Shown: positions 1-8,615, counted from the first letter of the stretch. The stretch: DNA of 25,630 nucleotides from an uncultured Lachnospiraceae bacterium (GCA_910579425.1 CAJTVL010000057.1:1-25630), one strand, 5' to 3'. Notes: a model not told the origin generated them from the sequence alone. Made by a program: numbers and translations.

Positions 1-580
1 GGATATGGCTGGAGATCAGGATGGTCTTGCCCTGGGCGTCGCACAGCTCCCGGATAAAGGAACGTACCTCCGCAATGCCAATGGGGTCCAGACCATTGAT
101 GGGTTCATCCAAAATTAACAGCTCCGGGTTGTGCATGATGGCCAGGGCAATGGCAAGCCGCTGTTTCATACCAAGAGAATACTGGGCATAGAGCTTTTTG
201 TCCCGATAGGGCAGACCAACCAGCTCCAAGGCGTTTTGGATTGCGTTATGCTGTTTCACATCCCGAAGCACCGCAAAGATTTTCAGGTTTTCCGTTCCGG
301 TCAGGTTTGGATAAAATCCCGGCGACTCGATCAGGCTGCCCACACGGGGCAGAATTTCCCTGGCTGCGGTGCGGATGTCCTCACCGAAAATGTGCAGTTC
401 GCCGGAACTGGGGGCCGTCAGGCCCAGGAGCATTTTCATGGTGGTGGTTTTCCCAGCTCCGTTGCGGCCCAGCAGGCCGTAAATCCGCCCCCGCCGGACG
501 TGAATGTTCAAGTCGGAAACGCTTTTCTGGCTTCCATAGAGTTTTGTCAGTCCAGCCGTCTCAATAATACAGTCATTCAT
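1..580 (-). CDS. Lantibiotic-protection/bacitracin-type ABC transporter ATP-binding protein (partial, C-terminus beyond window start)
   Basis: The first 193 residues of an ABC ATPase are in the window; the gene runs off the left edge. The sequence shows Walker A (GRNGAGKTTT, about residues 38-47), the signature YSLGMKQRL, Walker B with LLILDEP and the H-loop ISSH at the end. The YSLGMKQRL signature and the DEPINGLDP stretch are typical of the BcrA/NisF/CprA branch that powers export of bacitracin or lantibiotics from the membrane. The ATG at 578-580 is preceded by GGAGG at good spacing. The gene is divergent from the response regulator at 743, and the usual partner permeases would lie to the left of the window. 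The neighbouring two-component system is the probable regulator, by analogy with cpr-type systems. The branch assignment is family knowledge, not a search result. Confidence 0.9.
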   Translation of the reverse strand, partial: MNDCIIETAGLTKLYGSQKSVSDLNIHVRRGRIYGLLGRNGAGKTTTMKMLLGLTAPSSGELHIFGEDIRTAAREILPRVGSLIESPGFYPNLTGTENLKIFAVLRDVKQHNAIQNALELVGLPYRDKKLYAQYSLGMKQRLAIALAIMHNPELLILDEPINGLDPIGIAEVRSFIRELCDAQGKTILISSHI

Positions 581-625
581 TGGCAATACCTCCTTGTCGT
601 TTGTGACATTATCATAGCACCTTCT

Positions 626-669
626 CCTTGAGAGAACCTTGCGGCAAACTTGAATTTACCTTGAGATTG
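626..669. promoter_or_regulatory. Four 11-bp-phased CTTG direct repeats (likely response-regulator operator)
   Basis: On the plus strand, (A/C)CTTG(A/C) half-sites begin at 626, 637, 648 and 659, each exactly 11 bp after the last: CCTTGAGA, CCTTGCGG, ACTTGAAT, CCTTGAGA. An 11-bp direct-repeat phase is the known pattern for OmpR/PhoB-family dimers binding one face of the helix. The block sits between the ATPase (start 580) and the regulator (start 743). It lies just upstream of a minus-strand -10-like element (TATGAT, 611-616) that lacks a good -35, as expected of an activated promoter. Binding by the adjacent regulator is inferred. Confidence 0.6.
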
Positions 670-703
670 GAACGCTGTCCTATGCAGGATATGAAAAAAG
701 AGG

Positions 704-709
704 TATAAT
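704..709 (+). promoter_or_regulatory. -10 element (TATAAT) of the regulator/kinase operon
   Basis: A perfect TATAAT lies 33 bases before the GTG start of the response regulator. No convincing -35 is found at 16-18 bp spacing, so this promoter may need an activator or be weak. Confidence 0.5.
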
Positions 710-742
710 ACACCCAGTCGGAACTGTTGGGAGGTGTGCTGC

Positions 743-1429
743 GTGAAAGACAAACCGATTCTTGTTGTGGACGATGAGCTTGATCTGCTGGCTATGGTCC
801 GATCGATTTTTGAGCGGGCGGGATTTACACAGATCATAACCGCTTCCTCCGGGGAAGCGGCTTTGGATGAATTTTTTAAGAAAAAGCCTGCAATGGCAAT
901 TCTGGATGTGATGATGCCGGACATGGACGGGTTTGAGTTGCTGCGGGAAATCCGTCAGATCAGCGGGATTCCCGTCCTGATGCTGACCGCTAAAGGAGAA
1001 GCCGAGGACAGGTGCCGAGGACTGGAACTGGGGGCAGACGATTATCTGGTCAAGCCTTTTCTGCCCAAGGAGCTTCTTCTGCGGGTCAACGCAATTTTGA
1101 AACGGGCATATCCCGACGGCAATCGGACGGTAATTCTTGCTGCATCCACAGTGGATTTAGACCGTGCGGAGGTCCGCCGGGGCGAAACGGTTTTCTCTCT
1201 GACCGGAAAGGAGTACGCAATTTTTCTGAAGCTGGCGGAGAATGCCGGGCGTGTCGTCACCATTGGCGCTCTATGTCAGGCCGTCTGCGGAGAAATCTGG
1301 ACAGGATATGAAAATACGCTCATGTCCCATATCCGTCACTTGCGGGAGAAGATCGAAGATACTCCATCAGTGCCAGTCTCTCTCCTGACCATCAAGGGCC
1401 TGGGCTACAAACTCGTGGTAAAGGGGTGA
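743..1429 (+). CDS. OmpR-family response regulator (lantibiotic-resistance type)
   Basis: This is a 228-aa DNA-binding response regulator. The receiver domain (about 1-115) has the acidic pair D10-D11, the phospho-acceptor D55 in ILDVMMPD and the conserved K in LVKPF. The C-terminal winged helix (about 130-226) ends with the typical SHIRHLREKIE and GLGYKL motifs. A GTG start at 743 is preferred because GGGAGG (729-734) lies 8 bases upstream; a GTG at 734 would sit inside that ribosome binding site. The gene is followed directly by its sensor kinase and is divergent from an ABC ATPase, the arrangement of peptide-responsive resistance loci. Its likely targets are the 11-bp repeats at 626-669. 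Confidence 0.93.
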   Translation: MKDKPILVVDDELDLLAMVRSIFERAGFTQIITASSGEAALDEFFKKKPAMAILDVMMPDMDGFELLREIRQISGIPVLMLTAKGEAEDRCRGLELGADDYLVKPFLPKELLLRVNAILKRAYPDGNRTVILAASTVDLDRAEVRRGETVFSLTGKEYAIFLKLAENAGRVVTIGALCQAVCGEIWTGYENTLMSHIRHLREKIEDTPSVPVSLLTIKGLGYKLVVKG

Positions 1430-1434
1430 TCATT

Positions 1435-2799
1435 TTGAATCCGATACAAAGGTTTTTCCGGAAATATTTCCTTTCTACAATCGCAGCTCTGGCGCTGTTC
1501 CTGTTGATGAACCTTGCGCTTGCGGTCGCAATCCGGGTGATTGCTGACTGCCGTACTTCTGCCCCCGACTTGTCGGTATCTGCTCTCTCCGCTATGGTGT
1601 CAGAGGTGAGTGGTGTGATTGAGGCGGAACCGGATTTGTCCCGCATACTGTCCAAAAACCACGCCTGGGCCATGCTGTTGAGCGACGATGGCGCGGTTAT
1701 CTGGGAAGAACAGATGCCGAATGATCTGCCCCGCTCTTATACAGCCGCTCAGATTGCCCAATTCAGCAGATGGTACTTGCAGGAATATCCAGTATTTGTC
1801 TGGCAACATCCAGCCGGACTGTTTGTATTGGCCTATCCCGTAAATAGTCTGCAACGATACAACTTTGCTATGGAAACCGGCGATGTTTGGGCTATGGTCA
1901 TCACAGTGTTTGGCATATTTCTTGTCAGTATCTTACTGATGCTGTTTTTACTGTGGCGCAACACGCGCAGGGTAGAACAGGCGGTAAAGCCCATTCTGAC
2001 AGGTATCATCGCAATGTCCCAGGGTAAGCCGGTTCAATTAGAGGAACACGGCGAGCTTACGGACATCAATGCGGAATTGAACTGGGCCAGTGAACAGCTC
2101 CACAAAAAAGACACGGCCCGCGCCGATTGGATCAGTGGAATTTCCCACGATATACGCACCCCGTTGTCGGTCATGCTGGGCTACGCCGGGGAAATCGAGG
2201 ACAACGACGCACTTCCGTCTGATGTTCAGAAACAGGCTGGTTTAATTCGTAAACATGGGGAAAAGCTGCGGCAGTTAATTATTGACTTGAATCTTGTGTC
2301 AAGACTGGAATATGCTATGCAGCCATTGCAAAAAACCTCTGTCAGTCCGGTTGAGTTATCCAGGCAAGTCATCAGTGATTATATGAATAACGATCTGGAC
2401 GAGCAGTATGTGATTGACCTTTATGCAGGGGATGGTGCTGAATCAATTCTAATTGAGGGTGACAACACTTTGCTTACCCGTATGCTGGAAAACTTAATTG
2501 GTAATAGCATTGCCCACAATCCGGATGGATGTCATATTTGTGTTTCGGTTGAATTGACTGACAGAATGTGTAAACTTATGGTTCAGGACTCTGGCAAAGG
2601 CATGGACGAGACTGCTTTACGGATGTTAAACGCAGCAGAGTGTGTTAGCTTCACACAAAGCAATGGTAGCGGGATTCCTCATGGAAACGGCTTGAAAATC
2701 GCAAGACAGATTGTTTCTGCCCACAAGGGAACGATCAAATTTTTCGAAACAGAACCTCATGGGGTAACTGTTGTTGTGAAGCTTCCAACAATGAAGTAG
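1435..2799 (+). CDS. Sensor histidine kinase with extracellular sensor domain
   Basis: This is a membrane-bound HisKA kinase of about 454 aa. TM1 covers about 11-35, an external domain of roughly 115 residues follows (36-150), and TM2 covers about 151-174. A linker leads to the HisKA motif SHDIRTP with the phospho-accepting H238, then the ATPase domain with the N-box ENLIGNSIAHN, the G1 box DSGKGMD and the G2 box HGNGLKIA. The real external domain separates it from the loop-less BceS-like kinases elsewhere in this window; it resembles the kinases of cpr/nis-type loci. A TTG start at 1435 fits the AAGGGG ribosome binding site. A GTG at 1426, overlapping the regulator stop as GTGA, is the alternative and would place the ribosome binding site too close. 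It pairs with the regulator at 743. Confidence 0.9.
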   Translation: MNPIQRFFRKYFLSTIAALALFLLMNLALAVAIRVIADCRTSAPDLSVSALSAMVSEVSGVIEAEPDLSRILSKNHAWAMLLSDDGAVIWEEQMPNDLPRSYTAAQIAQFSRWYLQEYPVFVWQHPAGLFVLAYPVNSLQRYNFAMETGDVWAMVITVFGIFLVSILLMLFLLWRNTRRVEQAVKPILTGIIAMSQGKPVQLEEHGELTDINAELNWASEQLHKKDTARADWISGISHDIRTPLSVMLGYAGEIEDNDALPSDVQKQAGLIRKHGEKLRQLIIDLNLVSRLEYAMQPLQKTSVSPVELSRQVISDYMNNDLDEQYVIDLYAGDGAESILIEGDNTLLTRMLENLIGNSIAHNPDGCHICVSVELTDRMCKLMVQDSGKGMDETALRMLNAAECVSFTQSNGSGIPHGNGLKIARQIVSAHKGTIKFFETEPHGVTVVVKLPTMK

Positions 2800-2829
2800 G
2801 GCGGCAGAGGAGCAAGAATCTTCTCTAGT

Positions 2830-2880
2830 GGGTATGGAGATTACTCCCCATACCCCTAATCAAAACCGTGCGTGCTATTT
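2830..2880. other. Hairpin and possible group II intron scrap between modules
   Basis: An 8-bp perfect stem (2830-2837 with 2848-2855) lies between the convergent ends of the kinase (2799) and a permease (2907). It may stop transcription, but no T-tract follows on either strand. Read on the minus strand, the sequence next to the stem contains GCACGCACGGTTTTGA, then a G-run, the hairpin and a C-run. This resembles a stretch I remember from bacterial group II introns. No reverse transcriptase gene is present, so at most this is a relic. Confidence 0.3.
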
Positions 2881-2906
2881 AACATATAAGACTTTTCACC
2901 TTACAT

Positions 2907-5234
2907 TCATTGCTCATTGATAGTTTCAGTAATTGCCATATTGCGTATACGCTTTGCCGGAGTATAAATTGATATAATACAAGAAAAAACAACCAGTAAA
3001 AGTACAAGGGCAATAGTAGTAAAGGGAATATTCCATGAGCCGCCAAAATGGGTAATAACAACCTTTGTGTAAATCAGATAGTGAAGCAGCAGTCCAAGTA
3101 TAATTCCGACAGTCGTACCGCAGACAGCGTATGTGGCTGCTTCAGCAGTTATCATTTTTGTAACCTGTCTGCTTCCCATACCAACAGCACGCATAGCCCC
3201 ATACTGTTTAATTCTTGCTGACACACCCATTGAAACACTGTTCATAATGTTCAAAATGGTTATTAAGGAAATGATAGCAAGGAAACTGTATGCCGCAATT
3301 CGGAACACCCAGTAGGAACCATTGATCTCATCATCTTCCTCTCTGTTGTCTGCAATTACATTTCCTTCTGACAGTCCATAAATTTTGTTTACCGCTGCAT
3401 CAGATACATCTTTTTCTAATACAATGCCTACCATAGCATAGCCTTGTTCGCCTATCAGACGTGTGCAGGTTTCTTCCGAACATACCACAACGGTCGAACC
3501 GCTGATGCTTCCCACACCCTCAGACATAACACACGCAACTTCAAGTTCTTCGGAACCTATTTTTATTTTATCTCCCACATCCAGTCCTGTATGGTTACTG
3601 TAGACTGCCATGACATATTGAGAATTTCCATACACTTTTGCTATATTTCCGCTTACAACGGATTTCCTGAAGTTGTCCATCATGGTATCTCCATAGGAAA
3701 ATAAATCAACCGTTGACATATTCCCGTTAATTTCTGCGGGATAGCTCATGCTATACATCATGCCAAAAACAGACTCTACCCCCGATATTCCGGAAATTTC
3801 TTCTGATATGCTTTTATCTATGGAATTAGACTCATCCTGACTGGTAACCGTAATGTCCGGAGTTAAATCACTCACTGATGGAAGCAGCCTGTGAACAATA
3901 TCAAGACAAGCGGAAAAAGTCAAAAAAAGCATAATTGTAAGGGCAAAGGAGCCTGTCATAAGGACTAAGTTTTTCTTAACTCCTGTTGCATGGTGGACAC
4001 CAAGGGAAGTTTCCACTTTGAAAAGCCTTGTATTTGCCGCATGGACGATTTTTTTGTTTGTTTCTGCGTTGCCGGATATTGCTGCTATGGGCGAAACTTT
4101 TGCTGCCTGTTTAGCCGGGGATTGTGCTGCAATAAACACGGTAATGATACCTATGGCTACCCCACAGAGGATACCACTTATACTTACTGAAAATAGTGGC
4201 ATATCTACCCATTCGCCTTTTACGATAAATTTTAGTATCAGACACGATACCCAACAAATTACCGTTCCTAACGCACAACCAATAGGAATTGCTGTTTTAC
4301 ACCAATTCAGTGCTTCAAGCCTTACAAAACGTACAATCTGTTGTTTACTTGCACCAATGCAACGCATCATTCCGAAAAATTTTGTCCGTTGGGCAACATT
4401 ACTGTTCATGCAGCTTGAAATCATAAAGATTCCTGCAATTAGTATAATGACAAAACAAGCTATCACCAAAGGGTAGAGTTCATTTACGCTTTCATTGCTG
4501 CTCGCCCCTAACAGGCTCAAAACGGGCGTGTTTTCACTAATATTTTCAGAAGTGAGCGAATATTGCTCTTTTATACTGGCAATCGTTTTTTTCAAACCGT
4601 TCTCACTTTGAAACCGAATATAAAATTGAGATGTAGGTTCTATGCCATTCAAATTTCTCACTTCATCAAACGCAGCTTTGCACATATACATACAGGTTCC
4701 GTCAATAATGTCGTTAAATTCCTCATCATCTTCATAAAATCCTGATATTGTATAAGTAAAATCGCCTGCGAGCGTATTAAGAGTAATATCATCGCCTATC
4801 TGGACTTTGAAAAGCTCCTTTGCGTCTGCACTAATGGCAATTTCCTTTTCATTTTGTGGGTAGGAGCCTTCCAACGGATAATTCATCATATCTGTGACGT
4901 AGGCTTCTTCGACGCCATACAGCACAACATTTTTTCCGTTGATATAATAGTTGCAATCTGCATTTTCATTTATTACATCATACCATGAGGAGTATGCCAC
5001 ATCAGAATTATCTATAATCTGTTCGGCTTTATCCTCTGGCATATTTTGAAGAACAATATGCCAATCTCCGTGATTACTCCGCATTGCTGTTATCTGTCCG
5101 TTTGTCCACATCTCCAGCAAAGAAAAGATTGCAGTTACAAGGAATACAGCAAGAATAATGCAAATGCGTGTCATGCGGCTTTGCCGCCTGTGAACCTTTG
5201 CGGAAATCGGGATAAGGCTTAAATAGCTTTTCAT
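2907..5234 (-). CDS. FtsX-family ABC transporter permease
   Basis: This 775-aa permease has two FtsX domains. TM1 is near residues 20-42 and is followed by an external domain of about 210 residues. Three helices then form the first FtsX domain, with the typical cytoplasmic loop KFFGMMRCIGASKQQI. One more helix, a second external domain of about 200 residues and a C-terminal FtsX domain (loop QYGAMRAVGMGSRQV) follow. It should form the membrane part of an exporter with the ATPase just upstream. The ATG at 5234 is preferred: AGGGAGG lies 8 bases upstream, and the ATG overlaps the ATPase stop as ATGA, indicating translational coupling. Two large external domains make it closer to MacB/SalY-type exporters than to classical BceB, which has one. 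The substrate is unknown, but context suggests an antimicrobial peptide. Confidence 0.9.
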   Translation of the reverse strand: MKSYLSLIPISAKVHRRQSRMTRICIILAVFLVTAIFSLLEMWTNGQITAMRSNHGDWHIVLQNMPEDKAEQIIDNSDVAYSSWYDVINENADCNYYINGKNVVLYGVEEAYVTDMMNYPLEGSYPQNEKEIAISADAKELFKVQIGDDITLNTLAGDFTYTISGFYEDDEEFNDIIDGTCMYMCKAAFDEVRNLNGIEPTSQFYIRFQSENGLKKTIASIKEQYSLTSENISENTPVLSLLGASSNESVNELYPLVIACFVIILIAGIFMISSCMNSNVAQRTKFFGMMRCIGASKQQIVRFVRLEALNWCKTAIPIGCALGTVICWVSCLILKFIVKGEWVDMPLFSVSISGILCGVAIGIITVFIAAQSPAKQAAKVSPIAAISGNAETNKKIVHAANTRLFKVETSLGVHHATGVKKNLVLMTGSFALTIMLFLTFSACLDIVHRLLPSVSDLTPDITVTSQDESNSIDKSISEEISGISGVESVFGMMYSMSYPAEINGNMSTVDLFSYGDTMMDNFRKSVVSGNIAKVYGNSQYVMAVYSNHTGLDVGDKIKIGSEELEVACVMSEGVGSISGSTVVVCSEETCTRLIGEQGYAMVGIVLEKDVSDAAVNKIYGLSEGNVIADNREEDDEINGSYWVFRIAAYSFLAIISLITILNIMNSVSMGVSARIKQYGAMRAVGMGSRQVTKMITAEAATYAVCGTTVGIILGLLLHYLIYTKVVITHFGGSWNIPFTTIALVLLLVVFSCIISIYTPAKRIRNMAITETINEQ

Positions 5235-5914
5235 TCGCGGCACCTCCCTAAATCGGTCAGCACACCGTCTGATACCTGTAAAATTCGGTCTGCGCTCTGT
5301 GCAATGTTCCTATTATGAGTAATCATAATAATGGTTTGCTCATACTTCCTTGACGCTTCTTTTAACAGGGCAATGACTTCGCTGCTGTTCTGCGTGTCAA
5401 GGTTTCCTGTTGGCTCGTCGGCAAGGATTAACGACGGGCGCGTGATAAGGGCGCGTCCGATTGCCACACGCTGCTGCTGTCCGCCAGATAACTGGCTCGG
5501 CAAATGGTTACGGCGTTCTTTCAGATTAAGAACAGTAAGCAGTTCTTCCAGATATTTTTTGTCCGGCTTCTGATAGTCAAGCAGCACCGGGAAAATAATA
5601 TTTTGCTCAACGGTAAGCTCCGGCACAAGATTGAACGCCTGAAAAATAAATCCGATATTCCTCCGGCGGAAAACGGTAAGTTTGCGGTCGTTCATGGAAA
5701 AAATATCCTTGCCGCCAATCGTTACCTTTCCAGATGTAGGCGTATCAAGTGCGCCTATCATATTGAGCAGCGTACTTTTTCCGGAGCCGGATTCTCCAAC
5801 GATAGCCACATACTCGCCTTTTGGAACGGAAAAGCTCACTTTTTTCAAAGCGTGTACGGCAGTTTCGCCGCTTCCATATGTTTTACAGATATTGTTGACT
5901 TCCAATAAGTTCAT
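5231..5914 (-). CDS. ABC transporter ATP-binding protein (MacB/BceA/LolD-like)
   Basis: This is a complete 227-aa ATPase. It has Walker A GESGSGKST (about 38-46), a Q-loop in FIFQAFNLVP, the signature LSGGQQQR, Walker B LILADEPTGNLD and the H-loop ITHN. The FRRRNIGFIFQ and ADEPTGNLD stretches are hallmarks of ATPases that partner FtsX-type permeases, and the permease follows with an ATGA overlap. The start at 5914 has AAAGAGGTG upstream. A promoter region with phased repeats lies directly in front (5947-5999), so the pair can be induced separately from the regulator and kinase upstream. Confidence 0.94.
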   Translation of the reverse strand: MNLLEVNNICKTYGSGETAVHALKKVSFSVPKGEYVAIVGESGSGKSTLLNMIGALDTPTSGKVTIGGKDIFSMNDRKLTVFRRRNIGFIFQAFNLVPELTVEQNIIFPVLLDYQKPDKKYLEELLTVLNLKERRNHLPSQLSGGQQQRVAIGRALITRPSLILADEPTGNLDTQNSSEVIALLKEASRKYEQTIIMITHNRNIAQSADRILQVSDGVLTDLGRCRE

Positions 5915-5946
5915 GTGTAAACACCTCTTTCTGTTTTGATAGCCCC

Positions 5947-5999
5947 ACTATAACAGAAAAATCCTACACCAATATTACAATCAGCCTACAATTTTGTAG
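5947..5999 (-). promoter_or_regulatory. Regulated promoter of the ATPase/permease pair: three 11-bp-phased repeats and a palindrome
   Basis: On the plus strand CCTACAC (5963), ATTACAA (5974) and CCTACAA (5985) begin exactly 11 bp apart. The last one forms the palindrome CCTACAATTTTGTAGG (5985-6000), which overlaps the kinase stop codon. Its core CTACA-N4-TGTAG resembles the BceR consensus TNACA-N4-TGTAA. A -10-like TATAGT (5947-5952 on minus) lies downstream with only a weak -35, as expected of an activated promoter. The likely activator is the regulator encoded at 7029-7724; this is inferred. Confidence 0.55.
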
Positions 6000-7032
6000 G
6001 AATCAGGAAATTCATTGTGAAAGAGGTTCCGCTGCCTAATGTACTGTCTGCTTCAATCGTTCCATTATGGGCTTCCACAATCGCATTTGCTAATGACAGT
6101 CCAAGCCCGATACCCTGCGTGTCTTTAGAAAAACGGCTGCGGTAAAACCGCTTGAAAATATGGTGCAAGTCCTCCGGGTGTATGCCGCTGCCGTTATCCT
6201 TTACGGTAATCTGAACAATAGAAGTGAACGCCCGCCACTCAATACGGATCATACCGCCATTTTCAGTGTGGTCAAGGGCGTTCTTTACAAGGTTGCTGAT
6301 TGCTTCGATTATCCAGTTGCGGTCACATAAAAGTGAGATTTCTTCATTGCCTGATAAGCAGATTTCTTTTCCCTCCTGTTCGGCACGAAACAGGAAATGC
6401 TTTTTTACATTCTCTGCAAGCTCGGACACATTTTCTAATGACTTTTCTAACACAATCGTACCCGCGTCCAGCTTCGTAATTTTCAAAAGGCTCTGTACCA
6501 GGGTTTCGATACGGTCAAGCTCCTGCTCGGAAAGCTGGCTAAATTCCTGTATTGTCGGAAGTTCCTGTTCTTTTGCTTCGCCCTGTATAATGCCATTGTA
6601 AATATTGAGGGCGGCAAGCGGTGTCTTTAGCTGATGTGAAATATCCGATATGGTACCTCGTAAAAATTTTTTTGAACTTTTTTCATTCTCGGCATGAGCG
6701 TTCAGGATTGCAACCAAAGAATTAACTTCATGGAACAGCCTGTATAGCTCGCCCTCGTCGTTACACTCAATGGTAATGTCTTTGTTGCCGGAAATATATT
6801 CTGTAATCTGCGATATGGCATTTTCCATGATTTTATGCTGTTCCCTAAAATACCCGTAACAAAGCAGCAATATGACAGATCCCATACATACGCCGCAGAT
6901 TATGACGTAATATGCCGCATTTCTACCCGCAAAAGCCGCTAATAATACTGAAAGTAACGTAAAAAACACGATAGAGAAAACCATACTGGCAAAAAGGATT
7001 TTGATTTTTCTGTTTGCAAATATTTTCATCAT
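5986..7032 (-). CDS. BceS-like intramembrane-sensing histidine kinase
   Basis: This is a 348-aa kinase. Two helices (about 12-34 and 41-62) are separated by only a few residues, so there is almost no external sensor domain. This is the design of BceS-type kinases that detect the activity of a partner ABC transporter. Next come a HAMP-like linker, SHQLKTP with H133, the N-box NLVKNALDH, the G1 box DNGSGI and the G2 box GIGLGLSLA. The ATG at 7032 is preferred: it overlaps the regulator stop as ATGA and has GGAGG 10 bases upstream. It forms a pair with the regulator at 7029-7724 and precedes the transporter at 5231-5914, the usual BceRS-BceAB order. Confidence 0.9.
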   Translation of the reverse strand: MMKIFANRKIKILFASMVFSIVFFTLLSVLLAAFAGRNAAYYVIICGVCMGSVILLLCYGYFREQHKIMENAISQITEYISGNKDITIECNDEGELYRLFHEVNSLVAILNAHAENEKSSKKFLRGTISDISHQLKTPLAALNIYNGIIQGEAKEQELPTIQEFSQLSEQELDRIETLVQSLLKITKLDAGTIVLEKSLENVSELAENVKKHFLFRAEQEGKEICLSGNEEISLLCDRNWIIEAISNLVKNALDHTENGGMIRIEWRAFTSIVQITVKDNGSGIHPEDLHHIFKRFYRSRFSKDTQGIGLGLSLANAIVEAHNGTIEADSTLGSGTSFTMNFLIPTKL

Positions 7033-7724
7033 ATCCCCGGTTCCTCCGTATTCCATTTGTAGCCCATACCGCGAACAGTAACAATCCTTTTGGGTTCTCC
7101 CGGATTGTCCTCAATTTTTGTACGAAGCCTGCGGATATAAACAGTAAGAGAATTATTGTCTATATAATTTTCGCTGCAATCCCATAGTTTTCCTAAAATC
7201 TGTTCCGGGGAAAGTATCTGGTCGGGGTTTTCCATGAACAGGCATAACAATTTATATTCACTCGCCGTCAAATCAAGCAGTTTCCCCCGTTTATAAACCT
7301 CTCCTTTTAGAAGTCTTATGCTTATATCGTTGGAGTTCAGTTCTGTAACAGCGGTATTGAAATTCTCGCTCCTGCGGAGCAATGCGTTAATCCTTGACAT
7401 AAATATTGCCAGCTTGAAAGGCTTTGTAATATAATCATCGCCCCCAATATCAAGCCCCATAATAATATCTGTTTCTTCATCAGCAGCAGTAAGAAATATG
7501 ACAGGCACTTTTGAAGTCAGGCGTATCTTTCTGCAAAAATCAAAGCCGGAACCATCGGGAAGCGATACATCCAGAATGACTAAATCATATTTATCATTTA
7601 CCCATAACGTATCAGCTTCCAGTGTGGTACGGGCAACGTCTATTTCATATCCCTCTTTTTTTACGGCAAAAGACAGACCGCTGATTAAACTTAAATCATC
7701 TTCCAATAAAAATAATCGTTTCAT
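7029..7724 (-). CDS. OmpR-family response regulator (BceR/VanR-like)
   Basis: This is a 231-aa regulator. The receiver domain has the acidic pair E8-D9, phospho-acceptor D52 in VILDVSLPDG, a T in the FLTA motif and a K in ITKPF. The C-terminal winged helix carries LTASEYKLL, NSLTVYIRRLRTKIE and the closing GMGYKW. The start ATG at 7724 lies 18 bases after the lipoprotein stop and overlaps no other gene. A GGGAAAGAGA stretch acts as a modest ribosome binding site. Base composition is more AT-rich than in the lipoprotein upstream, which marks a junction between modules. Probable targets are the repeats at 5963-5999. Confidence 0.92.
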   Translation of the reverse strand: MKRLFLLEDDLSLISGLSFAVKKEGYEIDVARTTLEADTLWVNDKYDLVILDVSLPDGSGFDFCRKIRLTSKVPVIFLTAADEETDIIMGLDIGGDDYITKPFKLAIFMSRINALLRRSENFNTAVTELNSNDISIRLLKGEVYKRGKLLDLTASEYKLLCLFMENPDQILSPEQILGKLWDCSENYIDNNSLTVYIRRLRTKIEDNPGEPKRIVTVRGMGYKWNTEEPGI

Positions 7725-7742
7725 TTGCTGTGTCTCTTTCCC

Positions 7743-8615
7743 CTATGAATTTGCCATAACAACTGCCTTTAGTTTCTGTACGCTTTCCTCCGCCCCGCAG
7801 GAGCGAATCATGTCCGAGATTTCTCGATAAGCCTCCTTTGCACTCTCCGCCTCCGAGGGAATATAGACCCACTGACTCATAAAGCTGTGGGCATAATTGC
7901 AATGGATATTGCCGGTGTAAATCTGCACAACGGGGTCCTCCACCTTACAGCCAGTCTGCTGGGCGCAGTCTGAACGGAAGGAAAAATAATTCTGACCGTC
8001 TTTTACATAAATAATGTTAATTTTTAGGTCCTCTTTTGCAATATTCATTCTTTCACTGATTCCGGCCTCCTGATTGTAGGCGTTTTCCGCTTCGACCTTT
8101 TCAAAGTAAAAGCGATCCCGATGTGCTTCGACAATATCATCTTCCATATCCCGATATTTTTCCGGCACCAGGAGATTCAGCGTCAGATCGTCATAAACAA
8201 ACTGTCCCGTCAAATCACTGCCGTCTGCGGTTTCGATTGGGTTATGCACAAAGTAGTTCCTGCTCACGCGAATACAGCGTCCGTTAGGGTCGATTTCCTC
8301 CGCAAACTGCATCCCATTCATGGTATAGAGCGGCGTACTCGCATCATCCATAGCCTGATAGTTGTAGAAGTCCGCAACGAAGGCCCCCGCTTTGTCCTCC
8401 AGTTCGGCAAGAAGATGGGCGCTGCGGGCCGCGATCTCCAGATATTGCACAGGGTCGTCCTCGCCGGTGTACTGTACCTGGGTCGTATAGATATGGCTCT
8501 GCTCCTGTGCCGTCCCCTCGTTGGCAGCCGATGCGGGCGTTTCTTCTTTTCCGCCACAGGCGGTCAGACCTGCAAGACAGGCCAACGCCAGGATTCCACA
8601 TAAAAACTGTTTCAT
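7743..8615 (-). CDS. Predicted lipoprotein between an FtsX exporter and a two-component system
   Basis: This is a 290-aa secreted protein. The signal peptide (1-19) ends in the lipobox LTAC, with Cys20 followed by GG, so it should be anchored outside the membrane. No other helices are seen; the rest is a soluble domain. Segments such as TLNLLVPEKYRDMEDDI and INIIYVKDGQNYF resemble, from memory, the external part of DUF1430-type bacteriocin-associated membrane proteins. That is a lead, not an assignment. It follows the permease at 8711-11281 and precedes the regulator at 7724, so it probably works with the exporter, for example by binding the peptide outside the cell. The start has GGAGGAG upstream. 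Confidence 0.85.
   Translation of the reverse strand: MKQFLCGILALACLAGLTACGGKEETPASAANEGTAQEQSHIYTTQVQYTGEDDPVQYLEIAARSAHLLAELEDKAGAFVADFYNYQAMDDASTPLYTMNGMQFAEEIDPNGRCIRVSRNYFVHNPIETADGSDLTGQFVYDDLTLNLLVPEKYRDMEDDIVEAHRDRFYFEKVEAENAYNQEAGISERMNIAKEDLKINIIYVKDGQNYFSFRSDCAQQTGCKVEDPVVQIYTGNIHCNYAHSFMSQWVYIPSEAESAKEAYREISDMIRSCGAEESVQKLKAVVMANS

Noticed and set aside
734..742. GTG at 734 as start of the first response regulator
   Set aside because: It lies within the GGGAGG ribosome binding site; GTG at 743 has correct spacing.
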